Shown here one piece after another: positions 24,422 through 32,689 of a stretch of 32,718 bases of DNA. Every line of letters begins with the position of its first letter. Position 1 is the first letter of the stretch. Under the pieces are notes generated by a model. The model saw only the letters and a list, made by a program, of their open reading frames with translations, ran no database searches and had not been told where the DNA came from. The DNA comes from CAYUYV01 sp050331455 (GTDB taxonomy: Bacteria; Pseudomonadota; Alphaproteobacteria; JAJFIK01). A program made the position numbers and the translations under genes. The stretch is from assembly GCA_050331455.1 (NCBI GenBank), contig JBHJGV010000092.1, positions 1-32,718 of the forward strand. The letters are read 5' to 3'.

Positions 24422-24444
24422 AAAAAGGCCCGCCGGAGCGGGCC
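24422..24444 (-). terminator. Intrinsic terminator of the 24510-25025 gene
   Basis: On the minus strand a perfect GGCCCGC/GCGGGCC stem with a 4-base loop (24427-24444) is followed directly by five T residues (24426-24422). It lies 65 bases downstream of the minus-strand gene's stop and is a textbook rho-independent terminator. Confidence 0.88.
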
Positions 24445-24509
24445 TCTCGCCAATCGTGGTTCATACTGCATCCGGTTTATGACGACTCAGACACGCGTTG
24501 GGCTGGCTG

Positions 24510-25025
24510 TCAGCCGGACAGGGCCAAAAACCCTATGGGTGACGCCAGAACGCGGCGCGGGTCGATATTTTCCGGATAGTCTGCCCGGGCAACAGCCGGC
24601 GTCACGCTGCGCTTTAAGATGTCGAAGGTCTGATTCGCGACTTCGACCTGTTTGCTGACATGGCTACGGCCGACGGCGTTGGCCATGAAACTCTCGGCCA
24701 TGGCCGTGTAGGTCTGGCTCAAATCCGCGAAGGCGGTGCTCTGGTTGGTCAGCACCGATTCGCCGAAATCGAACGTCGATACGACATAGACCATAAAGCT
24801 GATGGCAAACAGCGCCAGCATGGTCGTGATGAAGTGTTGAGCGTCAAGGCTGCCGGACCAGAACTGGTAGACTTCGTACAAGCCGATGGCAGCCGGCAGG
24901 GCGAGGCCCATCGTAATCATGGCGTCCTTGGCAATCCGCCGGTAAGTGGCATGCCGGCGCAGCGTATCGGCGAAAAACGTGCAATCCAGTTTCTTTAGCA
25001 AAATGGTTTCGAGTGATGCGGTCAT
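24510..25025 (-). CDS. Unknown two-helix inner-membrane protein
   Basis: The family is not recognised. The 171-residue protein has two membrane helices (about 36-54 and 65-83) separated by a short Trp/Ser-Gly loop, a basic N-terminus of about 30 residues (which should be cytoplasmic) and a C-terminal half of about 85 residues. The C-terminal part contains a region likely to form amphipathic helices (about 92-140) with Gln, Asn, Ser and Thr. GGAG lies 8 bases before the ATG and a strong terminator follows, so it is a real single-gene unit. It is divergent from the Lhr-type helicase gene. No function is assigned. Confidence 0.75.
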   Translation of the reverse strand: MTASLETILLKKLDCTFFADTLRRHATYRRIAKDAMITMGLALPAAIGLYEVYQFWSGSLDAQHFITTMLALFAISFMVYVVSTFDFGESVLTNQSTAFADLSQTYTAMAESFMANAVGRSHVSKQVEVANQTFDILKRSVTPAVARADYPENIDPRRVLASPIGFLALSG

Positions 25026-25210
25026 ACCTTACTCCTTCACTCCGTCTGCGTATCAATTCCGAGGTCTTCCGCCCACGACCGAACCGGTCCGAAGGCAAAC
25101 CCGAGACGTTGCCCGAATGCAAGGGTCTCTTCGTTCTTTTTTATTTTTCATGAACGCCGTGCAAGGCCGTCCGTTCCCCGATAACGATGGGATTACATCG
25201 GGAATCTGGA
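25026..25210. promoter_or_regulatory. Divergent intergenic region, membrane protein / helicase
   Basis: The 185 bases separate divergent genes and include an unusually T-rich tract (about 25134-25150) in otherwise GC-rich DNA. That tract may be part of a promoter. No LexA-type direct repeat (GTTC-N7-GTTC) was seen, although the helicase is repair-associated. Confidence 0.4.
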
Positions 25211-27772
25211 ATGAAATGTGGCGCACAACCCAACATGACTAAAAAGAGATCTTTGAAATCACTTTCAAATTCGGCCTCGACGCTGCTGCCCTCCCGTTTC
25301 GGGACATGGTTCGCGGATCGGGGGTGGCAGCCGCGGCCCCATCAACTGGCCCTGCTCGAAACCGTCTCGCGCGGGGAATCCGCCCTCCTGGTGGCGCCGA
25401 CGGGTGGCGGCAAGACTTTGGCAGGGTTCCTGCCGTCTCTCGTGGATCTGGCGGGGCAAGTTAATGACAGTCCGGCCGGTCGTCTTCACACACTCTATAT
25501 CTCCCCGCTGAAGGCGCTGGCCGTGGACGTGGCGCGCAATCTCGAGACGCCGATCCGCGAGATGGGGCTGCCCATCACCGTGGAAACCCGGACCGGCGAC
25601 ACGCCGGCCCACCGGCGCCAGCGCCAGCGCGCCCAGCCCCCCGACATTCTTCTGACCACGCCGGAACAGCTTGCCCTGCTGCTCGCCTATCGGGACAGCG
25701 CCAAATTCTTCCGCCATCTGCACAGTGTGATTCTCGACGAGCTGCACGCCATCGACAACACCAAGCGCGGCGAATTGCTCGCCCTGGGCCTGGCCCGGCT
25801 GAGCCGCATCGCGCCCACCAGCCGGCGCATCGGCCTGTCGGCTACGGTGCACGATCCGGAGCGCCTGCGCCGGTTTCTCGTGCCGCAGCCACCAGGCGAG
25901 ACGGTCCTGTCGGCCTTGGTCCAGGGGCAGGGCGGTGCCGTGCCCGATGTCCAGGTGCTGGCGTCGGAGGCGGATATTCCGTGGTCGGGCCACACGGGCC
26001 GGCATGCCATGGCCGAAGTCTATGAAGCCATCAAGAGTGCCGGGGTTAGCCTGTTGTTCGTCAACACCCGGTCCCAGGCGGAACTGGTGTTTCAAACCCT
26101 CTGGCGTATCAATGACGACAATCTGCCCATCGCCCTCCACCATGGCAGCCTGGAGGGGGGCCAGCGGCGCAAAGTGGAAACCGCCATGGCGGACGGGCGC
26201 CTGCGCGCTGTGGTGTGCACCTCGACCCTCGATCTCGGCATCGATTGGGGGGCGGTCGATCTCGTCATTCATCTGGGGGCGCCTAAAGGGGCGAGCCGGC
26301 TGCTCCAGCGCATCGGGCGCGCCAACCACCGGCTCGACGAGCCCAGCCGCGCCCTGCTGGTGCCCTCCAACCGCTTCGAAGTGTTGGAATGCCGGGCGGC
26401 CCAGGAAGCGGCCATCCGCTCGGTGCTCGACGGCGCGCCGCCCCGCACGGGCGGCCTTGATGTGCTGGCCCAGCATGTCATGGGCATGGCCTGCGCCGAG
26501 CCGTTCTCCCTGACGGGGCTCTACGAGGAAGTTGCGTCGGCCGCACCTTATGCGGCGCTCGATTATGAGACCTTCGAGCAGGTCGTGGATTTCGTGGCCA
26601 CAGGCGGCTACGCCCTGCGCCGCTATGATCGGTTCCGCCGCATCCGGAAGGATCGGGACGGCCTGTTCCAGGTGACCAATGCCCGGGTGGCCCAGGCCTA
26701 TCGCATGAATGTGGGCACCATTGTCGAGGCGCCTATGATGAAGGTGCGCCTGACCCGGACCGTCGGGGGGCGCAAAGGGCCCGACGGCAAACCCGGCCGC
26801 CGGCCCGGCGGGCGCGCCGGACGGGTGCTGGGCGAGATCGAGGAATGGATGGTGGAGCAGTTGCGCCCCGGCGACACCTTCCTGTTCGCCGGAGAAGTCC
26901 TGCGCTTTGAAGGACTGCAGGATACGGAAGTGCTGGTCACCCGCGCGTCCGGCGAAGATCCCATGGTGCCTTCCTGGCAGGGCGGAAAATTTCCGCTCTC
27001 CACCTATCTCGCCGACCGGGTGCGCGAGATGATCTCCGTGCCTGACCAGTGGTCCGCCTTGCCCATGCCGGTCCAGGACTGGCTCGGACTGCAGCGCAAG
27101 CGGTCCGTTCTTCCGGGTCGGGAGGAAATGCTGGTCGAGACCTTTCCCCGGGGCGGCAAGCACTACCTTGTTGCCTATCCCTTCGAGGGGCGACTTGCGC
27201 ACCAGACCCTTGGTATGCTGCTCACCCGCCGGCTTGAACGCGCGGATCTGCATCCCCTGGGCTTTGTGGCCAACGACTATGCGCTGGCGGTGTGGTCCCT
27301 GAGGGGGGCGGACGATCTCGACATGGATGCCCTGTTCCACGAGGACATGTTGGGCGACGATCTCGATGCCTGGATGGCTGAAAGCGCCCTGCTGAAACGC
27401 ATGTTCCGCCAGTGCGCCGTGATTGCCGGCCTGATCGAGACGCGCCATCCGGGGCAGGAAAAAACCGGCCGGCAGGTCACCTTTTCAACCGACCTAATCT
27501 ACGACGTGCTGCGCGCCCATGAGCCCGACCATGTGCTGTTGAAGGCCGCCTGGGCGGATGCGTCGGCGGGGCTTTTGGATATCGGCCGCCTTGGCGATAT
27601 GCTCCAAAGGATCAAGGGACGAATCGTCCACCAATCCCTGAAACGGGTCTCGCCCCTGGCGGTGCCTGTCATGCTCGAAGTGGGGCGGGAGCCCGTTTAC
27701 GGCGCCGCGAGCGAGGCCCTTTTGGACGAGGCCGCGGACGATCTGATCGAGGAGGCCACGCGGCTTGACTGA
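25211..27772 (+). CDS. Ligase-associated Lhr-type DEXH-box DNA helicase
   Basis: This is an Lhr-core superfamily 2 helicase of the type found with an ATP-dependent ligase, an exonuclease and PdeM in a DNA repair module. The 853-residue length is typical. The Q/P-H-Q region is at about 42-45, Walker A A-P-T-G-G-G-K-T at 62-69, the DEXH box D-E-L-H at 176-179, S-A-T at 210-212, and the second RecA domain includes the T-S-T-L-D-L-G-I-D-W-G segment and Q-R-I-G-R-A-N-H. A winged-helix and the Lhr-specific C-terminal domains follow. The start is uncertain: in-frame ATG codons at 25187, 25211 and 25235 all lack a strong ribosome-binding site. pdeM follows after 7 bases. No ligase or exonuclease gene of the module is in the window. 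Confidence 0.94.
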   Translation: MKCGAQPNMTKKRSLKSLSNSASTLLPSRFGTWFADRGWQPRPHQLALLETVSRGESALLVAPTGGGKTLAGFLPSLVDLAGQVNDSPAGRLHTLYISPLKALAVDVARNLETPIREMGLPITVETRTGDTPAHRRQRQRAQPPDILLTTPEQLALLLAYRDSAKFFRHLHSVILDELHAIDNTKRGELLALGLARLSRIAPTSRRIGLSATVHDPERLRRFLVPQPPGETVLSALVQGQGGAVPDVQVLASEADIPWSGHTGRHAMAEVYEAIKSAGVSLLFVNTRSQAELVFQTLWRINDDNLPIALHHGSLEGGQRRKVETAMADGRLRAVVCTSTLDLGIDWGAVDLVIHLGAPKGASRLLQRIGRANHRLDEPSRALLVPSNRFEVLECRAAQEAAIRSVLDGAPPRTGGLDVLAQHVMGMACAEPFSLTGLYEEVASAAPYAALDYETFEQVVDFVATGGYALRRYDRFRRIRKDRDGLFQVTNARVAQAYRMNVGTIVEAPMMKVRLTRTVGGRKGPDGKPGRRPGGRAGRVLGEIEEWMVEQLRPGDTFLFAGEVLRFEGLQDTEVLVTRASGEDPMVPSWQGGKFPLSTYLADRVREMISVPDQWSALPMPVQDWLGLQRKRSVLPGREEMLVETFPRGGKHYLVAYPFEGRLAHQTLGMLLTRRLERADLHPLGFVANDYALAVWSLRGADDLDMDALFHEDMLGDDLDAWMAESALLKRMFRQCAVIAGLIETRHPGQEKTGRQVTFSTDLIYDVLRAHEPDHVLLKAAWADASAGLLDIGRLGDMLQRIKGRIVHQSLKRVSPLAVPVMLEVGREPVYGAASEALLDEAADDLIEEATRLD

Positions 27773-27779
27773 GGCGGTG

Positions 27780-28535
27780 ATGGAGAGCGAGCGGCCGGCG
27801 GCGCAGGCGCTGAGGCCGCGCATGGCGGGCACGGAGGTGGCCGGCGAGGCCGTGCTGTTCGATCCTTCGGGCGCACTCTGGCTGCCCGACCATGCGACTC
27901 TGGTGGTCTCCGATCTGCACCTGGAAAAGGGCTCTTCTTATGCCGTTCGGGGTGTTTATCTGCCCCCTTATGACAGCCGCGTGACTCTCGAGCGCTTGAC
28001 CCGGACATGCGCCGGGCTCGCCCCCAAACGGATCATTGCCCTCGGCGACAGTTTCCACGATCGCGGCGCCCCCGCGCGCCTCGAGCAGACCGATGTGGCA
28101 ACCATCCGCACCTTAACCGCTTCGGCGGAGTGGATCTGGATCGCGGGCAACCACGATCCCGCGCCGCCAAGGGCCTTTGGCGGCGCCGTGGCGCAGACCG
28201 TGACGATCGGGGGACTGACTTTTCGCCATGAACCTTGCGAGGACGAGCCGGCCCTTGGCGAGGTCGCCGGGCATCTGCATCCCGTGGCCAGCATTCGCGT
28301 CCGCGGGCGACGCGTGCGCCGGCGCTGCTTCGTGAGCGATGGGACACGGCTGGTCCTGCCGGCCTTCGGGGCCTATGCCGGAGGACTGTGCGTCCTGAAC
28401 GAGGCCTATGCGCCGTTGTTCCCGGATGGCCTGTTCCAGGCTTTCGTCCTGGGCAAGGAGCGGATCTATCCCTTAAGTGCAGGCACACTGGTGCCGGACC
28501 AGGTCCCGGCCGGGCCGACGCACTGGCGTCTTTAA
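27780..28535 (+). CDS. pdeM: Ligase-associated metallophosphoesterase PdeM
   Basis: PdeM is a two-metal phosphoesterase/endonuclease encoded next to the Lhr-type helicase in many proteobacteria. With the ATG at 27780 the protein has 251 residues. Metal-ligand motifs are complete: D-L-H at 45-47, G-D-S-F-H-D at 89-94, G-N-H-D at 123-126, His150 and G-H-L-H at 164-167. The conserved L-H-L-E-K-G-S-S-Y-A segment is characteristic. An in-frame TTG at 27765 has a better-spaced GGAGG site and would overlap the helicase gene by 8 bases, so the true start may be there. Presumed co-transcribed with the helicase. Confidence 0.92.
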   Translation: MESERPAAQALRPRMAGTEVAGEAVLFDPSGALWLPDHATLVVSDLHLEKGSSYAVRGVYLPPYDSRVTLERLTRTCAGLAPKRIIALGDSFHDRGAPARLEQTDVATIRTLTASAEWIWIAGNHDPAPPRAFGGAVAQTVTIGGLTFRHEPCEDEPALGEVAGHLHPVASIRVRGRRVRRRCFVSDGTRLVLPAFGAYAGGLCVLNEAYAPLFPDGLFQAFVLGKERIYPLSAGTLVPDQVPAGPTHWRL

Positions 28536-28643
28536 CGAATGGTCATCCGTATCCGGCCCAAAGCGCCGGTGTGAACGCGTGGGATGCTCCCGCCACGTTC
28601 CCCATTTGCCATCAAAGCGTTGCTCTGACTTCACACTGCCGAT

Positions 28644-29312
28644 TTATCGGCTGACCCTTTTGATCTGAATATCGGTTTCACCGCGATCCGCCCGCCGCAT
28701 GATGCCCGCGATGACTTCCGACGTCAGATCAGTGCCGTTACCCGGGACCGAGACTGTCACCACACGGATCGATGTTCTCGCCAGTGTGTTGCGCAGGGTC
28801 GTCGAGAAGGCCCCGAAACCGCATTTCATGGTCTGATACAGGGCAAGCGGCAGGCGCGCGTCGCCCCTTGCAGGGCAGACCGTGAGGATAAGCGGCCGGG
28901 TGCTCTTCCGCAGCAGTGGCACGGCCTCCGAACACAGCAGGATGGTCGGGCTCAGATCGGTCGAGCCCGGCTCACTGGGGGGCAGGCCGGAAAAAAGGGG
29001 ACTCGCGAACGGCACGGGAGCCGGATCCGGGGCCAGCGTGCCCACGAGCGTGTCGATCCGCCCGGCGGTGCGGCGGAGCGTTTCGAGCGCGTGACGCCGT
29101 TCCACCGCGCTGGTGAGATCCGCCTCGATCCAAAGGGCGCCAAGGGGCAGTCCCGGTACGGGACGCAGCCCCATGCCGATGACATGGGCGCCTTGGGCGA
29201 GGAAATGTCGGGTCACCATCGCGCCCGCCCCACCGGTCGCTCCCGTCACGACCACAACCGGCTTGCGGGGGGCCGGGCGTCGGTCCGTTGCGGCATCGAC
29301 AGGAACGCTCAT
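28644..29312 (-). CDS. SDR-family protein with altered active site
   Basis: A 222-residue short-chain dehydrogenase/reductase-like protein. The dinucleotide-binding T-G-A-T-G-G-A-G is at 23-30, an acidic D65 lies in D-L-T, and the catalytic pair is Tyr159 and Lys163 (Y-Q-T-M-K). The serine normally about 13 residues before the Tyr appears as Cys146 in L-T-V-C, and the usual N-N-A-G is G-T-L-A (91-94). It therefore may be weakly active, or bind NAD(P)(H) without normal catalysis. AAAGGGGG precedes the ATG. The gene lies 31 bases downstream of the sugar-phosphate transferase gene in the same orientation, so a role in polysaccharide production is possible but unproven. Confidence 0.75.
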   Translation of the reverse strand: MSVPVDAATDRRPAPRKPVVVVTGATGGAGAMVTRHFLAQGAHVIGMGLRPVPGLPLGALWIEADLTSAVERRHALETLRRTAGRIDTLVGTLAPDPAPVPFASPLFSGLPPSEPGSTDLSPTILLCSEAVPLLRKSTRPLILTVCPARGDARLPLALYQTMKCGFGAFSTTLRNTLARTSIRVVTVSVPGNGTDLTSEVIAGIMRRADRGETDIQIKRVSR

Positions 29313-29343
29313 GCCGGCCCCCTTTGCGCGGGATCTTAGGCGA

Positions 29344-30906
29344 TCAGTAGGCCGTCTTTTGGAAAAAGACCTTGATCGCGGTCATGAACAGGATCTTGAT
29401 ATCGAGCCAGAGTGACCAGTGTTCGATATACCAAAGGTCATGGGCAACGCGTCCGTCCATCTTTTCAAGCGTATCCGTCTCGCCGCGATAGCCATTCACC
29501 TGGGCCCATCCGGTGATCCCCGGCTTCACATTGTGGCGCCGGGCATAACGGGCCACGAGCTTGGCGTATTCCATATTGTGGGCGAGGGCGTGGGGCCGGG
29601 GGCCGACCAGGCTCATCTCGCCTTGGAGCACATTCAGAAGCTGGGGCAGTTCGTCGATGCTGGTGCGGCGCAAAAAGGCGCCCACGGCCGTCACCCGCTT
29701 GTCGTCCTTGGTGGCCTGCCGCACGACGGCGCCGTCATCGGTCGTCGTCATGGTGCGGAATTTCATGATCGGGAATACGTTGTGGTTGAAGCCGTGGCGC
29801 CGCTGGCGGAAAAACACCGGCCCGGGCGAGGTTGCCTTGATCAGGATGGCCACCACCAGGAACAGGGGGGACAGGCCCAGCAGAAGAATCGCACTGAGCA
29901 CTTTGTCCATGGCGATCTTGGCGAGTCCGGGCATGCCGTCGATCCGCCGTGGGCGAATATCGAAATAGGGCACACCGCCCAGGATCTTGATCGGGCGGCC
30001 GGAGAACCGGAACACGGATGGATCCGGCGACAGGCTGATGGGCACCGGAATGTGACCGAGTTCATCGACCGCCGCTTCGATGCGGTCGCTTTCGTTCCAG
30101 GGAATGGAAATGACGATCTGATCGATCCGGGTTTCCTGGGCGGCCCGTTTCAGATCGTCGAGAGATCCGTGGGCCACGGACAAGTTGCCCCGCGCGGATG
30201 ACAGGGAACCGCCATCGCTTTCGCAGGAGGTCGACCCGATCCCGTCGCCCAACGGATCCTCACCCGATTGGTCGTCATAAGTCCCCATGACCGACAGGCC
30301 GATGGACCCCACTTCGCTGTATCGGACGAACTCTTCCGTCTGCGACCGGGAGCCCACCAGTGCGACGCGCATATTGAGCGGCCCGCCGGTGCGGGTCAGT
30401 GTCAGGGCAATGCGATTGGCTGCAATCCGGCTGATCACCAAAAGGGTGGGGGTGAGGACCAAAAACAACAGCCCGGCCCCGCGAGAAAAAGCATCCGTAC
30501 TCTTGCTCACGAACAGCGCGGCCAACAGGAACAGGGTGATCAGCACCCAGACATGAATGATGTTCCGGATCTGCTCTCCGAGCGCGAACAACCCGCCCGG
30601 CTTGTAAAGGCCCTGACCCGCGCCGAGAATAACGAACAGCAGTGCGGAGATGACGCCCCAGATCGCGCTGTCGATGGGATAACCGCTGTGTTGATAAACA
30701 AAAAAATGGTAAATGAAGGTGGTTGCTAACGCCGTTCCAAGGCACACCAAAGCGTCGAAAACCCAAATCAGTTCACGCATCAGGCGGCGATGGGACAGGG
30801 CTCTAATGTGGCCGCGGCCCGACACATTGACCACCGGCGCGTCGCGCCTGGGAGTTTCCGCAGCGCCGGCCAGTTTCGTATCCACCGTATTGGTCGTTTC
30901 GATCAT
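29344..30906 (-). CDS. Polyprenyl-phosphate sugar-1-phosphate transferase (WcaJ type)
   Basis: These integral membrane enzymes start exopolysaccharide or colanic-acid-like repeat units by moving hexose-1-phosphate (often glucose) from a nucleotide sugar to undecaprenyl phosphate. The 520-residue protein has about four N-terminal helices (about 45-160), a Rossmann-like middle domain (about 178-300), one long helix near 333-358 and the catalytic sugar-transferase domain. That domain contains K-F-R-T-M (382-386), S-I-D-E-L-P-Q (416-422), M-S-L-V-G-P-R-P (431-438) and K-P-G-I-T-G-W-A-Q-V-N-G-Y-R-G-E (461-476). A Ser/Gly/Asp-rich insert (about 213-247) sits inside the Rossmann-like domain. ATG 30906 is preferred over an in-frame GTG at 30945. 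No glycosyltransferase genes are adjacent. Confidence 0.93.
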   Translation of the reverse strand: MIETTNTVDTKLAGAAETPRRDAPVVNVSGRGHIRALSHRRLMRELIWVFDALVCLGTALATTFIYHFFVYQHSGYPIDSAIWGVISALLFVILGAGQGLYKPGGLFALGEQIRNIIHVWVLITLFLLAALFVSKSTDAFSRGAGLLFLVLTPTLLVISRIAANRIALTLTRTGGPLNMRVALVGSRSQTEEFVRYSEVGSIGLSVMGTYDDQSGEDPLGDGIGSTSCESDGGSLSSARGNLSVAHGSLDDLKRAAQETRIDQIVISIPWNESDRIEAAVDELGHIPVPISLSPDPSVFRFSGRPIKILGGVPYFDIRPRRIDGMPGLAKIAMDKVLSAILLLGLSPLFLVVAILIKATSPGPVFFRQRRHGFNHNVFPIMKFRTMTTTDDGAVVRQATKDDKRVTAVGAFLRRTSIDELPQLLNVLQGEMSLVGPRPHALAHNMEYAKLVARYARRHNVKPGITGWAQVNGYRGETDTLEKMDGRVAHDLWYIEHWSLWLDIKILFMTAIKVFFQKTAY

Positions 30907-31292
30907 GGATGATCCCGTCCCCAGCGCTCCGCGGCCTTGAAACACCAGTCTTGGCGAGGATTTGGAACTGACCCGCTAAATACCATCTCGGGACACAATG
31001 GCCGTTCATTATACCCAAGGCGCCGGCTTGTCCATGCGTGGGACGATTTTTCGGCCCATCACGGCCTTGATTGCCCTGATTGTCCCCCTTTTGGCCTTGA
31101 TGAGCCGCCACACCCGTCGCAACTGCCGCATGCCGGAAGGCCGCTCCTTTGGCGAGCCGGGGACGCGCGATCCCGGCATTCGGAATCGGCCCTAAGACTT
31201 GCAGGGCCAGGTCGAAGCTGTGGCCCGGTGCGCCGCGATCGGGACGTGTCCCGCTTGTTTGATCCTTTCCACTGTGGAGCCGGAGAGACCCA
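30907..31292. promoter_or_regulatory. Divergent intergenic region, sugar transferase / MscS
   Basis: About 386 bases lie between divergent starts. A TTATAC sequence near 31009 resembles a -10 element, but no matching -35 was found. A short open frame at 30998-31195 contains one hydrophobic stretch, but it lacks a ribosome-binding site and has no other support. A 14-base perfect palindrome is near the MscS gene. No other gene is supported. Confidence 0.45.
31240..31253. promoter_or_regulatory. Palindrome CGGGACGTGTCCCG upstream of mscS
   Basis: A perfect inverted repeat with 6-base arms and a GT centre lies 39 bases before the MscS start codon. It could be an operator for a dimeric regulator or a small leader hairpin; nothing in the window identifies a partner. 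Confidence 0.4.
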
Positions 31293-32141
31293 ATGCCCGA
31301 AATTCCAGAAAACCTGTTGTCCGAATTCCTGCCCATGGCCGTGGACTACACCCTGCGTGTCCTCGGCGCCCTCCTGGTGCTGGTCATCGGCTGGATCGTC
31401 GCCGGCAGCCTGTCGCGCGGTGTGCGCCGGGCGCTCGCCAACCAACGGCGGATCGATCCCATTCTGCAGGGCATTTTCTCCAGCGCCGTGAAGTATCTGC
31501 TGCTGGCCCTCGTGGTCATGGCGGTACTCAACCAGTTCGGAATAGAAACCACGGGCCTTGTCGCCCTGATCGGTGCGTTCGGCCTCGCCATCGGTCTTGC
31601 CCTCCAGGGGGCGCTCTCGACCATGGCCGCCGGGGTCATGCTGGTTGCGTTCCGGCCCTTCCGTATCGGGCACTACATCGAAGTCGGCGGCCACGCGGGC
31701 ACGGTGGAAGAGGTCACGTTGCTGACCACGGAGCTGTCCACGCCGGACAATGTGCAGATCATCCTGCCGAACAACGCGGTCTGGGGGCAGGCGATCGTCA
31801 ACTACTCCTATCACCCGCGGCGCCGGGTGGATTTCACCCTGGTGATCGCCCACCGGGACGATATCGGCGGTGCCATGGACATCATCGAAGGCGCCCTGCG
31901 GGACGACACGCGGTGCCTGGAGGATCCAGAGCCTCAGATCGTGGTGTCGAATATCGAAGCGGCGGGCATTTCGTTGACCGTGCGGGTGTGGGTTGAGGCG
32001 GCCGATTATTGGCCGGTGAAATTCGACCTGAACCGGGCCTTCAAGGAGCGATTCGAGCGCAATGGCGTCACCTTCGCCCGCCCCCAGCATGACATCCACC
32101 TGGCCGGCCAGGCCTTGTCCCTGGTGCAAGGCGCAGCCTGA
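31293..32141 (+). CDS. mscS: Small-conductance mechanosensitive channel MscS
   Basis: MscS opens under membrane tension to release solutes during osmotic downshock. The 282-residue length is close to E. coli MscS. Three helices are visible (about 20-40, 64-82 and 90-120). The pore helix contains the family's A-x-G-L-A-x-G-L-A-L-Q-G-A-L-S segment with the following F-R-P-F-R-I-G-x-Y-I-E (120-130). The cytoplasmic beta domain has P-N-x-x-V-W-G (159-165) and the characteristic N-Y-S near 170-172. GGAG sites just upstream support the ATG at 31293. Single-gene unit, divergent from the sugar transferase. Confidence 0.95.
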   Translation: MPEIPENLLSEFLPMAVDYTLRVLGALLVLVIGWIVAGSLSRGVRRALANQRRIDPILQGIFSSAVKYLLLALVVMAVLNQFGIETTGLVALIGAFGLAIGLALQGALSTMAAGVMLVAFRPFRIGHYIEVGGHAGTVEEVTLLTTELSTPDNVQIILPNNAVWGQAIVNYSYHPRRRVDFTLVIAHRDDIGGAMDIIEGALRDDTRCLEDPEPQIVVSNIEAAGISLTVRVWVEAADYWPVKFDLNRAFKERFERNGVTFARPQHDIHLAGQALSLVQGAA

Positions 32142-32367
32142 TCGGTTGGCGCGCGCCGCCCGGTCCGGCGCGGTGCGTCTCCTGGGGACACGTGCAGAAT
32201 GAAACAGGAAAACCCCATCACGCGGTCGTGTGGTAAAGTCCCGCGTGGAGCGGTCGGCTTCGGGCGTGGGCTTTCAAGCCGCGAATCCGCTTCCGGTGGG
32301 GTCCACCACGCCTGGTCCGAAGGGCGTCGAGCAGACCCGACCCGGCGGTTTGGAAAGGGATTTTGAT

Positions 32368-32610
32368 ATGGGGCGGTTGCTGAGCAGTCTGATTTTCATT
32401 GCCGCGCTGCTGTTTGCGGGGCTGTTTGCCTATTACGGCACCATAGAACCCTGCGAAATGCTGGCCGAGGAGCGCAAGGGCCTCGTCGAGCGCCTGGTGG
32501 GCGGCGATGTGAAGAAAAAAGCGTGGTCGGAATGCGCGGCCGAGCTTCCAGAAGAATGGTGGGAGAATTTCACAAGCCTGTGGTCGAAGCGGCCCGCCGC
32601 CGATCTTTGA
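32368..32610 (+). CDS. Small single-helix membrane or exported protein of unknown function
   Basis: The ATG at 32368 has an AAAGGGA ribosome-binding site 7 bases upstream and gives an 80-residue protein. An in-frame start at 32230 would add 46 residues of unlikely composition. A hydrophobic segment (about 5-23) is followed by E-P-C-E-M-L and a charged, helical part with Lys/Glu pairs, a second Cys and a W-W-E-N segment. The two cysteines (about positions 29 and 56) could form a disulfide if the part after the helix is periplasmic; this is inference. No family is recognised. Confidence 0.65.
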   Translation: MGRLLSSLIFIAALLFAGLFAYYGTIEPCEMLAEERKGLVERLVGGDVKKKAWSECAAELPEEWWENFTSLWSKRPAADL

Positions 32611-32667
32611 TGATCGGACGGCGGCCGTCTCGTGATGGGTTGATCGAGGCGGGCCGGATGGCGTAGG

Positions 32668-32689
32668 CCCCCCTCGGGAATGAGGGGGG
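32668..32689. terminator. Strong G/C hairpin near right edge
   Basis: CCCCCCTC (32668-32675) and GAGGGGGG (32682-32689) form a perfect 8-base stem with a 6-base loop, 58 bases after the small protein gene. There is no T-run, so termination is uncertain. The right arm is part of an 11-base G run (32684-32694) that may be an assembly or sequencing weak point. Confidence 0.4.

Noticed and set aside
25265..27448. Long minus-strand open frame (727 codons) opposite the Lhr-type helicase
   Set aside because: It is the mirror of a well-conserved helicase gene in GC-rich DNA, with no recognisable domains and His/Gly/Gln-rich composition typical of antisense frames.
30998..31195. Short open frame with one hydrophobic stretch between the sugar transferase and mscS
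   Set aside because: No ribosome-binding site, basic and Pro/Gly-rich tail, and no recognisable family; likely spurious.
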